In this document: one piece after another, positions 55,924-64,000 of the stretch
Position numbering within the stretch: position 1 is the stretch's first letter
How the letters are laid out: each line of letters starts with the position of its first letter
NCBI RefSeq assembly: GCF_023920705.1
Contig: NZ_CP094657.1
Coordinates: 2,108,001-2,172,000, forward strand
Reading direction: 5' to 3'
From: Acinetobacter sp. XS-4
GTDB taxonomy: Bacteria; Pseudomonadota; Gammaproteobacteria; Pseudomonadales; Moraxellaceae
DNA length: 64,000 nucleotides
Position numbers and translations under genes: made by a program
Notes under the pieces: generated by a model
What the model saw: the letters and a program-made list of their open reading frames with translations, nothing else
Database searches by the model: none
What the model was told of the DNA's origin: nothing

Positions 55924-55951
55924 ACTCTTTCAGGTTTATGAAGTTCATTGT

Positions 55952-56353
55952 CTATATTTCTTTAGCACACTTTAACGAAGCTGCCTCTAAGTCATTATCA
56001 GCTTTGTAGATCATATTTGAACTAGAAGCACTTAAAGTTGTTCTAGCTTCGAGTATATCTTTGTTTAGATGCTTCACTTCTAGAGTCATACCATTTTGAA
56101 TATAGATCATATTATTTGCATACTTAACTTTATTGAATACAACATGCCCACTCGTATCATCACAAAATACTCCATTGCCATCTGAGTCAAGTTTTATGGT
56201 TGATATGCTTGGACCGATTGAAATCGTCCATATACCTGATACTGAAGGTGTTGAGGGCTGCACTTCGCTAAAATTATTATTAGTCATTTGATTAATTGGG
56301 CTTACACACCCACTTAATAAAAAAATTAAGCTTAATGCAATTATCTTTTGCAT
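55952..56353 (-). CDS. Hypothetical lipoprotein, 133 residues
   Basis: The lipobox LLSGC (Cys16) follows MQKIIALSLIF, so it is a lipid-anchored protein. The remainder contains GIWTISIGPSISTIKLDSDGNGVFCDD and ends ASLKCAKEI, with two cysteines that could pair. The pattern resembles small META/lipocalin-like lipoproteins but I do not claim a family. Flanked 5' by repeat A2 and 3' by repeat B2, so the gene is bracketed by sequences that also flank other genes nearby. Confidence 0.7.
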   Translation of the reverse strand: MQKIIALSLIFLLSGCVSPINQMTNNNFSEVQPSTPSVSGIWTISIGPSISTIKLDSDGNGVFCDDTSGHVVFNKVKYANNMIYIQNGMTLEVKHLNKDILEARTTLSASSSNMIYKADNDLEAASLKCAKEI

Positions 56354-56362
56354 GATAATTAT

Positions 56363-56426
56363 CCATTTTAATTATGAGTAAAATTTAACAGTTCAGAAAA
56401 TAAAAAACCACCCAAAGGTGGTTTAA
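56363..56426. repeat. Direct repeat A2 (64 bp)
   Basis: Second copy of the A repeat, 6.7 kb from the first. It contains an intact terminator (AAAACCACC, CAAA loop, GGTGGTTT, 56404-56423) for the DUF3298-like gene, plus the upstream region of the lipoprotein gene. Confidence 0.9.
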
Positions 56427-56440
56427 GTTATTTATTAATC

Positions 56441-57268
56441 TTACATTTCAGTTTTTAAAGTAGGCATTGGCGGTAAAAAAACTGATTTTATCAGTTGATC
56501 TGTATCGTATAGTTCCAAACTCACAGGACCTGCGGCATATGGAGCCAATTCGTAAAGCTGATAATCGAAAGTAACTCCTCCCGATTGATTGATATAGAAA
56601 TTATCACTTACTTTAAAGTCTTCTTTGCTAATAGAGGGTTCCATATCATTTTCTTGGCACCAATATTCGTACTGTTTCCATAAAGCATCCTTAAGTGCAT
56701 TCATTTTTCCATTGACTACAATATCTTTTAGCCCAATGCGCTTTTTGCTTTTTAAGTCAAAAATATAATCTTCAAAAGTTGATATACCATGTGCTCCTCC
56801 AGAATATTCTGAGCTAACTTTCGAAATTTGAACATACTGACCAAACTGTCCATTAAAGCGATAAACCACACTATCTGACCAATTGTTAAGCCCCTCAGCT
56901 TGAGTTTGATTTAATTGCTTTTGCTTTTCTGATGCAGGACTAAGTGCATCTGCATAATCTTTACGGATTTCTTTATCAATGACTTGATCAATCCAACCAA
57001 TATTACTTTTAATTGCAATAGCTTCTTTAGAAGTACACACGACACCCTCAACATCTGGATTAGGTCCGCAAATTTTGGGTTGTTCAAACTTCACAAGAAA
57101 ACTACTCGCGATCATTGCAGGAATTTGATTTTCTTCTTTTTGAGAGTTTTCATTCGCTTTTATATTGGAAGTTTTTTCTGCTTTTTCTACAGGTTTTTCC
57201 TCAGCTTTTTTCACACAGCCACTTAATATAAGTGGTATTACCACTAAGCCAAGCATAGTTTTATTCAT
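56441..57268 (-). CDS. DUF3298/RsiV-like lipoprotein
   Basis: 275 residues. Lipobox ILSGC (Cys18) is followed by a Lys/Glu-rich linker. The C-terminal domain is of the DUF3298 type: SKVSSEYSGGAHGISTFEDYIFDLKSKKRIGLKDI and the diagnostic YELAPYAAGPVSL. The same domain occurs in RsiV anti-sigma factors (lysozyme binding) and in many Gram-negative lipoproteins of unknown role. It ends at the terminator inside repeat A2. Function unknown. Confidence 0.8.
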   Translation of the reverse strand: MNKTMLGLVVIPLILSGCVKKAEEKPVEKAEKTSNIKANENSQKEENQIPAMIASSFLVKFEQPKICGPNPDVEGVVCTSKEAIAIKSNIGWIDQVIDKEIRKDYADALSPASEKQKQLNQTQAEGLNNWSDSVVYRFNGQFGQYVQISKVSSEYSGGAHGISTFEDYIFDLKSKKRIGLKDIVVNGKMNALKDALWKQYEYWCQENDMEPSISKEDFKVSDNFYINQSGGVTFDYQLYELAPYAAGPVSLELYDTDQLIKSVFLPPMPTLKTEM

Positions 57269-57455
57269 TAATTTTACCCTTACACAATTTCATTTATCTT
57301 TTAAATTAAGTTTTTAAGAATTTAAAATTCACAAATATTTTAATTGAATTAATACTATCTTTATATTGAGATATAGTTTTTTTGATAGACATCATTTATT
57401 TAATCATGGTTATTCAATAGAATGCCAATGTAAAATCTTGATAAGAAAACAAAAT

Positions 57456-57845
57456 ATGATGTGGATTAAATTTATATTGTACCCTCTGGGCATGTTTGTG
57501 CTGTGGCAAATCATTTTCATCATCGAACAACTTTCTTTAGAATTTTTAAATGCGCCACAAATACTTGTAGCTATAATTGCACTGATCATAAATTGCGGTA
57601 TGCAAATTTTGATTGGTTATAAAATTCCTCAATTAGCACCAAAATATAAGTTTGTAGCGAGTATTACATACATCATCTTATTCACTTTTTTAGTAGCAAT
57701 TTATTCAACAACTATTTTATTAGAAGGCTTTAAAGTTGCCCCTCAAGCAATTTGGCTAGGTTATTTATTTTTCCATGTGGTTGGAATGGCTCTATATTTT
57801 GCAAACAACACTGATGAATTCTGCTGGGAAAATTTACTAAAATAA
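57456..57845 (+). CDS. Hypothetical membrane protein, four TM segments
   Basis: 129 residues from ATG 57456; a TTG 30 codons earlier is less likely because the added residues are polar and precede the first TM segment. Four hydrophobic segments are separated by short loops (QIIFIIEQLSLEF, LIINCGMQILIGYKI, IILFTFLVAIY, YLFFHVVGMALYF). No family recognised; the ribosome site is weak. Confidence 0.6.
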   Translation: MMWIKFILYPLGMFVLWQIIFIIEQLSLEFLNAPQILVAIIALIINCGMQILIGYKIPQLAPKYKFVASITYIILFTFLVAIYSTTILLEGFKVAPQAIWLGYLFFHVVGMALYFANNTDEFCWENLLK

Positions 57846-57960
57846 TTCAGCACATTGTTCTCTACTTTCTTTTTCATAATTTTTGTCAAAAAACATCATA
57901 TTAGACAAATTTTCGTATAAATTACCCTTCTAGGCGAGCTGAGCAATCTAAAGGAATGAA

Positions 57961-58842
57961 ATGACGCTTAAACAATTAAAAGCTTTTTTAGCACTTGCGC
58001 GTACACTTAACTATGCCAATGCATCTTTAGAGCTACATCTAAGCCAGTCTGCTTTAAGCCTCACCATCAAGAGTTTAGAAGAAGAGTTAGGCGGTAAATT
58101 GTTTAACCGTAATACACGTCGTGTTGAGCTTACCCAAGAAGGTAAATCTCTCATTCCCTATGCTAAAAAATTACTCGCCAATTGGGATGAAATGGAAAAT
58201 GATGTCAAACAACGTTTTAAGCTTAATCGTGGAACCTTAAGTATCGCCTCAATGCCCTTTGTGACTCATGCAATTTTACCTGAGGTAATTCATCAATTTT
58301 TAGAACTTCATCCCAACCTAAACTTTTCAATTCAAGATATTCCAAATGAGACCATTATAGAAAAGGTACAAGACGGTATTTTTGAACTTGGTATTTGCTT
58401 TGAACCAGATCTCACCGAAGGCTTAGAGTTTAAGCCACTATTCGAAGAAGATTTCTTAGCTTTATTACCTAAGACTCACCCACTCGCTCAATCACCTTCT
58501 ATTACATGGCATGAGCTTTGTTCAAACCCATTCGTGACCTTACAAAAACCTTCAATTGTTCGATACTTAGTCGAGCAAAATTGTTTGCGAAATAATATAA
58601 CGCTCGATTTAAAAGTTGAATGTCATCAAATTTCATCACTTTCAAGTTTCGTTGCTTACGGAATTGGAGTAAGTGCGATTCCAAGGCACTTCGCTAAACA
58701 TATTGATAAAGAACATAATGTGTTGATTGAATTAAAGGATGAATCTATTCATAAGACTGTAGGAATTGTTTATAAAAAGAACTTTGAAATTTCAAATATT
58801 TCGACTCAATTTATTGAGGCTTTAGTTCAATATAAATTTTAA
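57961..58842 (+). CDS. LysR-family regulator
   Basis: 293 residues, complete. The N-terminal winged helix TLKQLKAFLALARTLNYANASLELHLSQSALSLTIKSLEEELGGKLFNR is typical, followed by the periplasmic-binding-like effector domain (LNFSIQDIPNETI, GVSAIPRHFAKHI). A clear AAAGGAATG precedes the start. It lies 246 bp upstream of the CoA-transferase operon in the same direction, so control of acetoacetate use is the simplest guess. Confidence 0.88.
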   Translation: MTLKQLKAFLALARTLNYANASLELHLSQSALSLTIKSLEEELGGKLFNRNTRRVELTQEGKSLIPYAKKLLANWDEMENDVKQRFKLNRGTLSIASMPFVTHAILPEVIHQFLELHPNLNFSIQDIPNETIIEKVQDGIFELGICFEPDLTEGLEFKPLFEEDFLALLPKTHPLAQSPSITWHELCSNPFVTLQKPSIVRYLVEQNCLRNNITLDLKVECHQISSLSSFVAYGIGVSAIPRHFAKHIDKEHNVLIELKDESIHKTVGIVYKKNFEISNISTQFIEALVQYKF

Positions 58843-59088
58843 AAAATTAAAGACCGCATTTTAGGATGCAGCTAAGCAGACGCTTAATCTAAATTTATTA
58901 ATTATTATAATTTTCAATATCTTAGTTTAATTTTTTAAAGGTTTAAACATTACATACGTCTAATTTTTTGTTGTTAATTTAATAGAATTCATTGAATATA
59001 CTCATTAATCCTTTAAAAAAATTAACTTCTATAACACGAATTGAGATGCTAAAACTAAGATTACTAAGGGATATAGGATAACAATAGA

Positions 59089-59793
59089 ATGAATAAAGTT
59101 TATGCCAATGCAGAGGCAGCACTGAAAGACGTTATTGCAGATAATCAAACACTTGCCGTTGGCGGTTTTGGCTTATGCGGGATTCCTGAAAAACTGATTG
59201 TTGCAGTTAAGCAAAGTGGCGTGACTGGTCTTACTTGTATTTCAAATAACGCTGGTGTAGATGATTTTGGTTTAGGTATTTTGCTTCAAACCAAACAGAT
59301 CAAAAAAATGATTTCTTCATATGTCGGTGAAAATAAAGAGTTTGAGCGCCAATATTTAAATGGTGAACTTGATGTAGAACTTACACCACAAGGTACTTTG
59401 GCTGAAAAGTTACGTGCTGGTGGTGCTGGAATTCCCGCGTTTTATACTCAAACTGGCGTAGGTACACTCATTGCTGAAGGTAAAGAAGAACGCACTTTTA
59501 AGGGCAAAAACTACATTTTAGAAGAATCTTTAACAGCAGATGTTGCTCTTGTTAAAGCGTATAAGGCAGACAAGGCGGGTAATTTAGTATTCCGTAAAAC
59601 TGCTCAGAATTTTAACCCTGAATGTGCGATGGCTGGAAAGATTACAATCGCAGAAGTTGAACAGGTTGTTGAAATTGGCGAATTGGATCCGGATGAAATC
59701 CATTTAGCGGGTATTTATGTAAACCGTATTGTACTTAATGCATCACCTGAAAAACGTATTGAGCATAAAACTTTAAGCACGGAGGCAGTATAA
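59089..59793 (+). CDS. scoA: 3-oxoacid CoA-transferase subunit A
   Basis: 234 residues. CoA-transferase family I alpha subunit with [14 protein letters not shown] near residue 22, [12 protein letters not shown] and [21 protein letters not shown]. With subunit B it moves CoA from succinyl-CoA (or acetyl-CoA) to acetoacetate. The sequence fits succinyl-CoA:3-ketoacid transferases better than AtoD, but the donor is not certain. Its stop and the next start are 1 bp apart. Confidence 0.9.
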   Translation: MNKVYANAEAALKDVIADNQTLAVGGFGLCGIPEKLIVAVKQSGVTGLTCISNNAGVDDFGLGILLQTKQIKKMISSYVGENKEFERQYLNGELDVELTPQGTLAEKLRAGGAGIPAFYTQTGVGTLIAEGKEERTFKGKNYILEESLTADVALVKAYKADKAGNLVFRKTAQNFNPECAMAGKITIAEVEQVVEIGELDPDEIHLAGIYVNRIVLNASPEKRIEHKTLSTEAV

Positions 59794-59794
59794 A

Positions 59795-60436
59795 ATGGCT
59801 TGGTCACGTAATGAAATGGCACAACGTGCTGCAAAAGAACTTGAAGATGGTTTTTATGTGAATTTAGGTATTGGCTTACCTACCCTAGTTGCTAACTATA
59901 TTCCTGAAAATATTAATGTTTGGCTTCAATCTGAAAATGGCCTATTAGGTATTGGCGAGTTTCCAACAGAAGAAACGGTTGATGCTGATTTAATTAATGC
60001 TGGTAAACAAACAGTTACTGCTCGCTCTGGCGCTGCTTTTTTCTCAAGCTCAGAATCTTTCGCCATGATTCGTGGTGGTCACGTCAACATTGCAATTTTA
60101 GGAGCAATGGAAGTTTCTGAAAATGGTGACTTAGCGAACTGGATGATCCCAGGTAAGAAAGTTAAAGGTATGGGCGGCGCAATGGACTTGGTTGTTGGTG
60201 TCCAAAAAGTTGTAGTGCTTATGGAACACTGCGCTAAAGATGGTACGCCAAAAATTGTGAAAAACTGTAGTTTACCTTTAACAGGTAAAGGCGTGGTTCA
60301 TCGCGTAATTACTGACCTAGGTGTAATGGATATTACCCCTCAAGGTGTAGAGCTAATTGAACTTGCTAAAGATGTCTCGCTTGAACAGATTCAAGCTGTT
60401 ACAGGCGTCGAATTTTACAAAACCTTAGTCGCATAA
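59795..60436 (+). CDS. scoB: 3-oxoacid CoA-transferase subunit B
   Basis: 213 residues with the catalytic glutamate in [12 protein letters not shown] (near residue 51), plus [15 protein letters not shown] and [16 protein letters not shown]. It forms the heterotetramer with the A subunit. Tight coupling to scoA is indicated by a 1-bp gap and GGAGG inside the scoA end. Confidence 0.92.
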   Translation: MAWSRNEMAQRAAKELEDGFYVNLGIGLPTLVANYIPENINVWLQSENGLLGIGEFPTEETVDADLINAGKQTVTARSGAAFFSSSESFAMIRGGHVNIAILGAMEVSENGDLANWMIPGKKVKGMGGAMDLVVGVQKVVVLMEHCAKDGTPKIVKNCSLPLTGKGVVHRVITDLGVMDITPQGVELIELAKDVSLEQIQAVTGVEFYKTLVA

Positions 60437-60460
60437 AATTAAATTTTTAGTAAGAAATAT

Positions 60461-60492
60461 AAGACTTAAGTTACAAAGTGAGCTTAAGTCTT
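60461..60492 (+). terminator. Intra-operon hairpin between scoB and atoE
   Basis: AAGACTTAAG, 12-nt loop, CTTAAGTCTT: a perfect 10-bp stem without a T-run. More likely a processing or attenuation element than a full terminator. Confidence 0.5.
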
Positions 60493-60551
60493 AGCCCTTT
60501 TAAGCACCGGATGTGCTGTCAACAAATAAGAATGAGAAGGATTTTTCAGCT

Positions 60552-61961
60552 ATGGAAAAACAGCAAGGAATTTTTGAAAGATTTGCTCTTCGGATTAGTG
60601 ACTGGTCTGAAAAATGGTTTCCTGATTCATATATTTTTGCACTACTCGGCGTCATTATCGTATCGATTGCCGCTTTAGGTATTGGTGCGCCAATTCACGA
60701 TGTAGCGACTTCTTTCGGTAATGGTTTCTGGAGTCTTATTCCCTTTACCCTGCAAATGACTATGCTCATTATTGTAGGTTATGTCGTTTCTGTTTCTAAG
60801 CCCGTAAAGTTTCTGATTCAAAAAATGGCGCGTATTCCAAATTCTGGACGTGGTGCTATTGTTTTGGTTGCAACTGTCAGTTTGTTAATTTCACTAGTCA
60901 ATTGGGCAGTAAGCACGATTCTTACAGCTCTTTTAGTGATCGCATTAGCTAAACGTAAAGAATTGAACATGGATTATCGCGCTGCTGCGGCAGCTGCAAT
61001 TATTGGTATGGGTGCGACTTGGGCACTTGGAATCAGTTCTTCAGCAGCACAGCTTCAAGCAAATAAAAGCAGTCTGCCAGAGTCAATTTATAATCTGACT
61101 GGTGTTATTCCATTTACCGAAACGATCTTTCTTTGGCAATCAATTGCGATGACGATTATTTTGGTGATTGTTTCAATCGCAATCGCGTATTGGTCGGCTC
61201 CAAAAGGTAATAATGTTAAAACGATTGAAAGTTTTGACATTCAGTTTGAAGAAGAAAAGTCACATGAGGAAAAGTCTACCCGTCCAGGTGATTGGTTAGA
61301 AAACTCGCCTATTTTAACGATTATTGTGGTGGCTTTAGGTGTAATCTGGATGTTTTTTGAATTTTCTAAAAGTAATCCAATTATTGCCATTTCAAGCTTA
61401 AACACATACAACTTTGTGTTTTTAATGCTTGGTCTAGCATTACATGGAACACCACGAAACTTCTTAAATGCAGTTGCAAAGGCAGTTCCAGCCGTATCAG
61501 GAATCTTGATTCAGTTTCCACTTTACGGAAGCATCGCCTTTATTATGACGCAAGCTTTAAACAGCCAAGATTTATCGCTGTCGCACTATGTTGCCGAGTT
61601 TTTTGTTTCTATCGCCTCAAAAGAAACCTTTGCAATTGTGATGGGAGTTTACTCTGCCATCCTGGGGTTCTTTGTACCTTCAGGTGGTGGAAAATGGATT
61701 ATAGAAGCGCCATATGTCATGCAAGCAGCAAATGATTTAAAAGTTCATTTAGGGTGGTCTGTACAAATTTATAATGCAGCCGAAGCTTTACCGAACTTAA
61801 TCAATCCATTCTTCATGCTTCCAATGTTAGGTATTTTAAAACTAAAAGCAAAAGATGTGATTGGTTTTACAGTCACTCAGCTCGTTGTTCATTTTCCGTT
61901 AGTTTTATTTTTATTGTGGTTCTTTGGAAGAACGCTTAGCTACACCCCACCCACTTTTTAA
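60552..61961 (+). CDS. atoE: Short-chain fatty acid / acetoacetate transporter AtoE
   Basis: 469 residues from ATG 60552, with AGAAGGA about 10 nt upstream; the longer frame begins at a weak GTG. AtoE family: WSEKWFPDSYIFALLGVIIV, GFWSLIPFTLQMTMLIIVGYVV, and the conserved VPSGGGKWIIEAP. About 12 TM segments. It should import acetoacetate or short-chain fatty acids for the enzymes on either side. Confidence 0.93.
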   Translation: MEKQQGIFERFALRISDWSEKWFPDSYIFALLGVIIVSIAALGIGAPIHDVATSFGNGFWSLIPFTLQMTMLIIVGYVVSVSKPVKFLIQKMARIPNSGRGAIVLVATVSLLISLVNWAVSTILTALLVIALAKRKELNMDYRAAAAAAIIGMGATWALGISSSAAQLQANKSSLPESIYNLTGVIPFTETIFLWQSIAMTIILVIVSIAIAYWSAPKGNNVKTIESFDIQFEEEKSHEEKSTRPGDWLENSPILTIIVVALGVIWMFFEFSKSNPIIAISSLNTYNFVFLMLGLALHGTPRNFLNAVAKAVPAVSGILIQFPLYGSIAFIMTQALNSQDLSLSHYVAEFFVSIASKETFAIVMGVYSAILGFFVPSGGGKWIIEAPYVMQAANDLKVHLGWSVQIYNAAEALPNLINPFFMLPMLGILKLKAKDVIGFTVTQLVVHFPLVLFLLWFFGRTLSYTPPTF

Positions 61962-62026
61962 TTTACTGGAGCCTCTAGTTTCGGCTAAGGGCAAATTTAG
62001 CAAATACACCAATAAGAGATATTAAG

Positions 62027-63199
62027 ATGAGTTCAATTGTTATAGTTTCAGGTAGCCGTACTGCAATGGGCGGTTTTCAAGGCAGTCTATCCGCTTTAAC
62101 CGCACCAGAACTTGGCGCTGCTGTAATTCGCGAATCTATTCAACGTGCAGGTGTTGCACCAGACCAAGTAGATGAAGTTATTTTTGGTTGCGTATTGAGT
62201 GCAGGTATTGGCCAAGGCCCCGCTCGTCAGGCGATGCGTAAAGCTGGTGTACCAGATCATGTGGGTGCAGTCACCATTAATAAATTGTGTGGTTCTGCAA
62301 TGAAAGCTGTATTAATGGCATCAGACACCTTAAAAGCTGGTAGTGCTAACATTATTGTTGCAGGTGGTATGGAGTCTATGACCAATGCGCCTTATATTTT
62401 GCCGAAAGCTCGCGGTGGTTACCGTATGGGACACGGTGAAATTAAAGACCATATGTTTTTAGATGGCCTTGAAGATGCAGAAACAGGCCGTTTAATGGGT
62501 TCTTTTGCTCAAGACATGGCAAATACCAAAGGTTTTACACGTGAGCAAATGGATAATTTTGCAATTTCTTCTTTGAAAAAAGCGCAAACTGCCATTACCC
62601 AAGGTTACTTCAAAGAAGAGATTGTTCCTGTTGAAGTAAAAACACGTAAAGGTGTCGAAGTTATTGATCAAGATGAGCAACCATTAAAAGCTAATCTTGA
62701 GAAGATTCCAACATTGCGCCCAGCTTTTAGTAAAGATGGAACAATTACAGCTGCAAACTCAAGCTCAATTTCTGACGGTGCTGCTGCGTTAGTACTCACC
62801 ACTGAAGAATATGCTCAAAGCCATGGCTTAAATACTTTGGCAAAAATTGTTGCAACTTCTACTCACTCACAGCATCCAAGTGAATTTACCATTGCTCCGA
62901 TTACTGCGATTCAAAAAGTGCTTGAGCGCGCCGGCTGGTCTGTTGACGAGGTAGATGCTTGGGAAATTAATGAAGCTTTTGCAATGGTGGCAATGGCACC
63001 AATTCATGATTTAGGTATCGATGAAGCAAAAGTCAACGTACATGGTGGTGCTTGTGCTTTAGGACACCCAATTGGAGCAACTGGCTCAAGAATTATTCTT
63101 TCTCTTATCTATGCTTTAAAACGCCTCGGTAAAAAGAAAGGTGTTGCTGCGTTATGTATTGGTGGCGGTGAAGCTACAGCTGTCGCAATTGAAATCTAA
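62027..63199 (+). CDS. atoB: Acetyl-CoA acetyltransferase (thiolase) AtoB
   Basis: 390 residues. Active-site Cys in NKLCGSAMKAV (near 88), NEAFAMV, the His in HGGACALGHPIGATG (near 348) and the C-terminal Cys in CIGGGEA. It splits acetoacetyl-CoA into two acetyl-CoA, finishing the 3-hydroxybutyrate route. Last gene of the scoA-scoB-atoE-atoB group; a strong terminator follows. Confidence 0.95.
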   Translation: MSSIVIVSGSRTAMGGFQGSLSALTAPELGAAVIRESIQRAGVAPDQVDEVIFGCVLSAGIGQGPARQAMRKAGVPDHVGAVTINKLCGSAMKAVLMASDTLKAGSANIIVAGGMESMTNAPYILPKARGGYRMGHGEIKDHMFLDGLEDAETGRLMGSFAQDMANTKGFTREQMDNFAISSLKKAQTAITQGYFKEEIVPVEVKTRKGVEVIDQDEQPLKANLEKIPTLRPAFSKDGTITAANSSSISDGAAALVLTTEEYAQSHGLNTLAKIVATSTHSQHPSEFTIAPITAIQKVLERAGWSVDEVDAWEINEAFAMVAMAPIHDLGIDEAKVNVHGGACALGHPIGATGSRIILSLIYALKRLGKKKGVAALCIGGGEATAVAIEI

Positions 63200-63213
63200 A
63201 AATCAAATCGCAT

Positions 63214-63249
63214 AGAAGATGTAAGCTTTTTCCTTACATCTTCTTTTTT
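63214..63249. terminator. Terminator atoB / LysR
   Basis: AGAAGATGTAAG, 7-nt loop, CTTACATCTTCT and a T-run. It ends atoB and overlaps the stop of the convergent LysR gene. Confidence 0.92.
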
Positions 63250-64000
63250 AGACTTTAAAAAGTTCATAACAGGTTTGACGGAACCATTTATGACTACTTT
63301 TATGATGGCAAGACATATGCCAATGTTGTTTAACATCATACGTTGGGAAGTCTAGAGGTGCTGGTAAAATCTGTAAATTTTCTCGAACTAATAAGACTTG
63401 GCTTAAATAATACGGCACCGTTGCAATCGCATCTGTTTCTTGAACAACTAATCCTACCCCTAGATAACTTGGTAACCGAATTAGAATATTTCTATCTAAT
63501 CCTTTGTTCTGTAATTCATTTTTAATATGGTAATGGCCAATACCTGCATCAATATCAATATGATATTCACGCATATAATCATCTAAAGTAAAATTATTTG
63601 GGTCTAAACGAGGGTGGCTCTTAGAGCTAATCACAACATAATGTTGTTTGAAAAACTTCTGCTGGTAAAAGCCTTCTTCTAATTGGGGTAAAAAGCCAAT
63701 TGCAAGGTCAATTTCACCATTTGCCATTTGATAGCTAGTTTCTGGTGTAATGGGCCGAATATTCAACCGAATTAAAGGCGCTTTCTCTTTTAAATAGTTG
63801 GTTAATTGCGGCAATAGAACCAGATGGGACACATCTGTCATCGCAATTGTAAAAAGTTGATCCGAGGTAAGTGGGTCAAAGTTCACACTAAAGTTATTAA
63901 TGCTTTCAACTTTATCAATCACTTCACTAATGAGCGGAAAGATTTCTTTAGCCAATTCGGTTGGAATCATTTCATTTCCAACACGAATAAAAAGTGGATC
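63248..64000 (-). CDS. LysR-family regulator (partial, N-terminus beyond window)
   Basis: About 250 residues of the effector-binding half are present. The frame stays open to the right edge (DPLFIRVGNEMIPTELA...), so the DNA-binding helix lies outside the window and the ATG at 63970 is internal. Features include FTIAMTDVSHLVLLPQL, NGEIDLAIGFLP and VVQETDAIATVPYYLS, as in NodD/NahR/PcaQ-type LysR proteins. Target unknown. Confidence 0.88.
   Translation of the reverse strand, partial: DPLFIRVGNEMIPTELAKEIFPLISEVIDKVESINNFSVNFDPLTSDQLFTIAMTDVSHLVLLPQLTNYLKEKAPLIRLNIRPITPETSYQMANGEIDLAIGFLPQLEEGFYQQKFFKQHYVVISSKSHPRLDPNNFTLDDYMREYHIDIDAGIGHYHIKNELQNKGLDRNILIRLPSYLGVGLVVQETDAIATVPYYLSQVLLVRENLQILPAPLDFPTYDVKQHWHMSCHHKSSHKWFRQTCYELFKV

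Noticed and set aside
49000..58000. Integrated prophage, integrative element or insertion sequence as the cause of the accessory stretch
   Set aside because: No integrase, transposase, tRNA target, terminal inverted repeats or target-site duplication could be identified.

Overview
The window is a low-GC gammaproteobacterial chromosome segment that I assign to Acinetobacter, probably the A. calcoaceticus-baumannii complex. The reasons are the protein types, the gene orders (pqqABC; dhbACEB with an OM receptor, an RND pump and an MFS exporter; antABC; an indole iifABCDE set) and the A/T-rich spacers. Species was not determined. There are no rRNA or tRNA genes, no complete insertion sequence and no CRISPR array.

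Layout. 0-1.3 kb: PQQ genes pqqA, pqqB and partial pqqC, with a hairpin after pqqA. 1.5-5.7 kb: polyphosphate kinase and a surface 5'-nucleotidase lipoprotein. 5.8-29.5 kb: a catecholate siderophore locus. It holds an aberrant Fur paralogue, a TonB receptor, an RND pump, entB-E-C-A for 2,3-dihydroxybenzoate (DHB), a Fes-like esterase, an MbtH protein, a 2383-residue dimodular NRPS (C-A-T-C-A-T-TE), an EntS-like exporter, a phosphopantetheinyl transferase and a three-gene membrane reductase set. Fur-box-like sequences lie in all three divergent promoter regions. 29.6-32.5 kb: molybdate transport (modABC and modE), in which both ModC and ModE lack their usual molybdate-binding C-terminal domains and a ModE-type operator precedes modA.

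32.6-46.1 kb: aromatic catabolism. iifABCDE should take indole to anthranilate and antABC takes anthranilate to catechol. An OprD-type porin, an aromatic-acid MFS symporter and two AraC/XylS regulators sit in the same block. I see XylS-like operators (TGCA-N6-GGNTA type half-sites about 21 bp apart) upstream of antA, iifA and the porin gene, which suggests one regulon. A strong promoter plus a 21-codon ORF precedes the first regulator.

46.4-48.7 kb and 58.0-64.0 kb: 3-hydroxybutyrate/acetoacetate use (dehydrogenase and GntP permease; then LysR, CoA-transferase A/B, AtoE, thiolase and a partial LysR). These halves are separated by about 9 kb (49-58 kb) of accessory DNA. That stretch has small lipoproteins and secreted proteins, a BLUF photoreceptor, an alpha/beta hydrolase, a PanB, one frameshifted gene, several coding remnants and two families of direct repeats. 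This is the least ordinary part of the window and looks like a region of gene turnover.

Limits: family calls are by recognition of motifs and remembered relatives; no database search, alignment or structure prediction was run.
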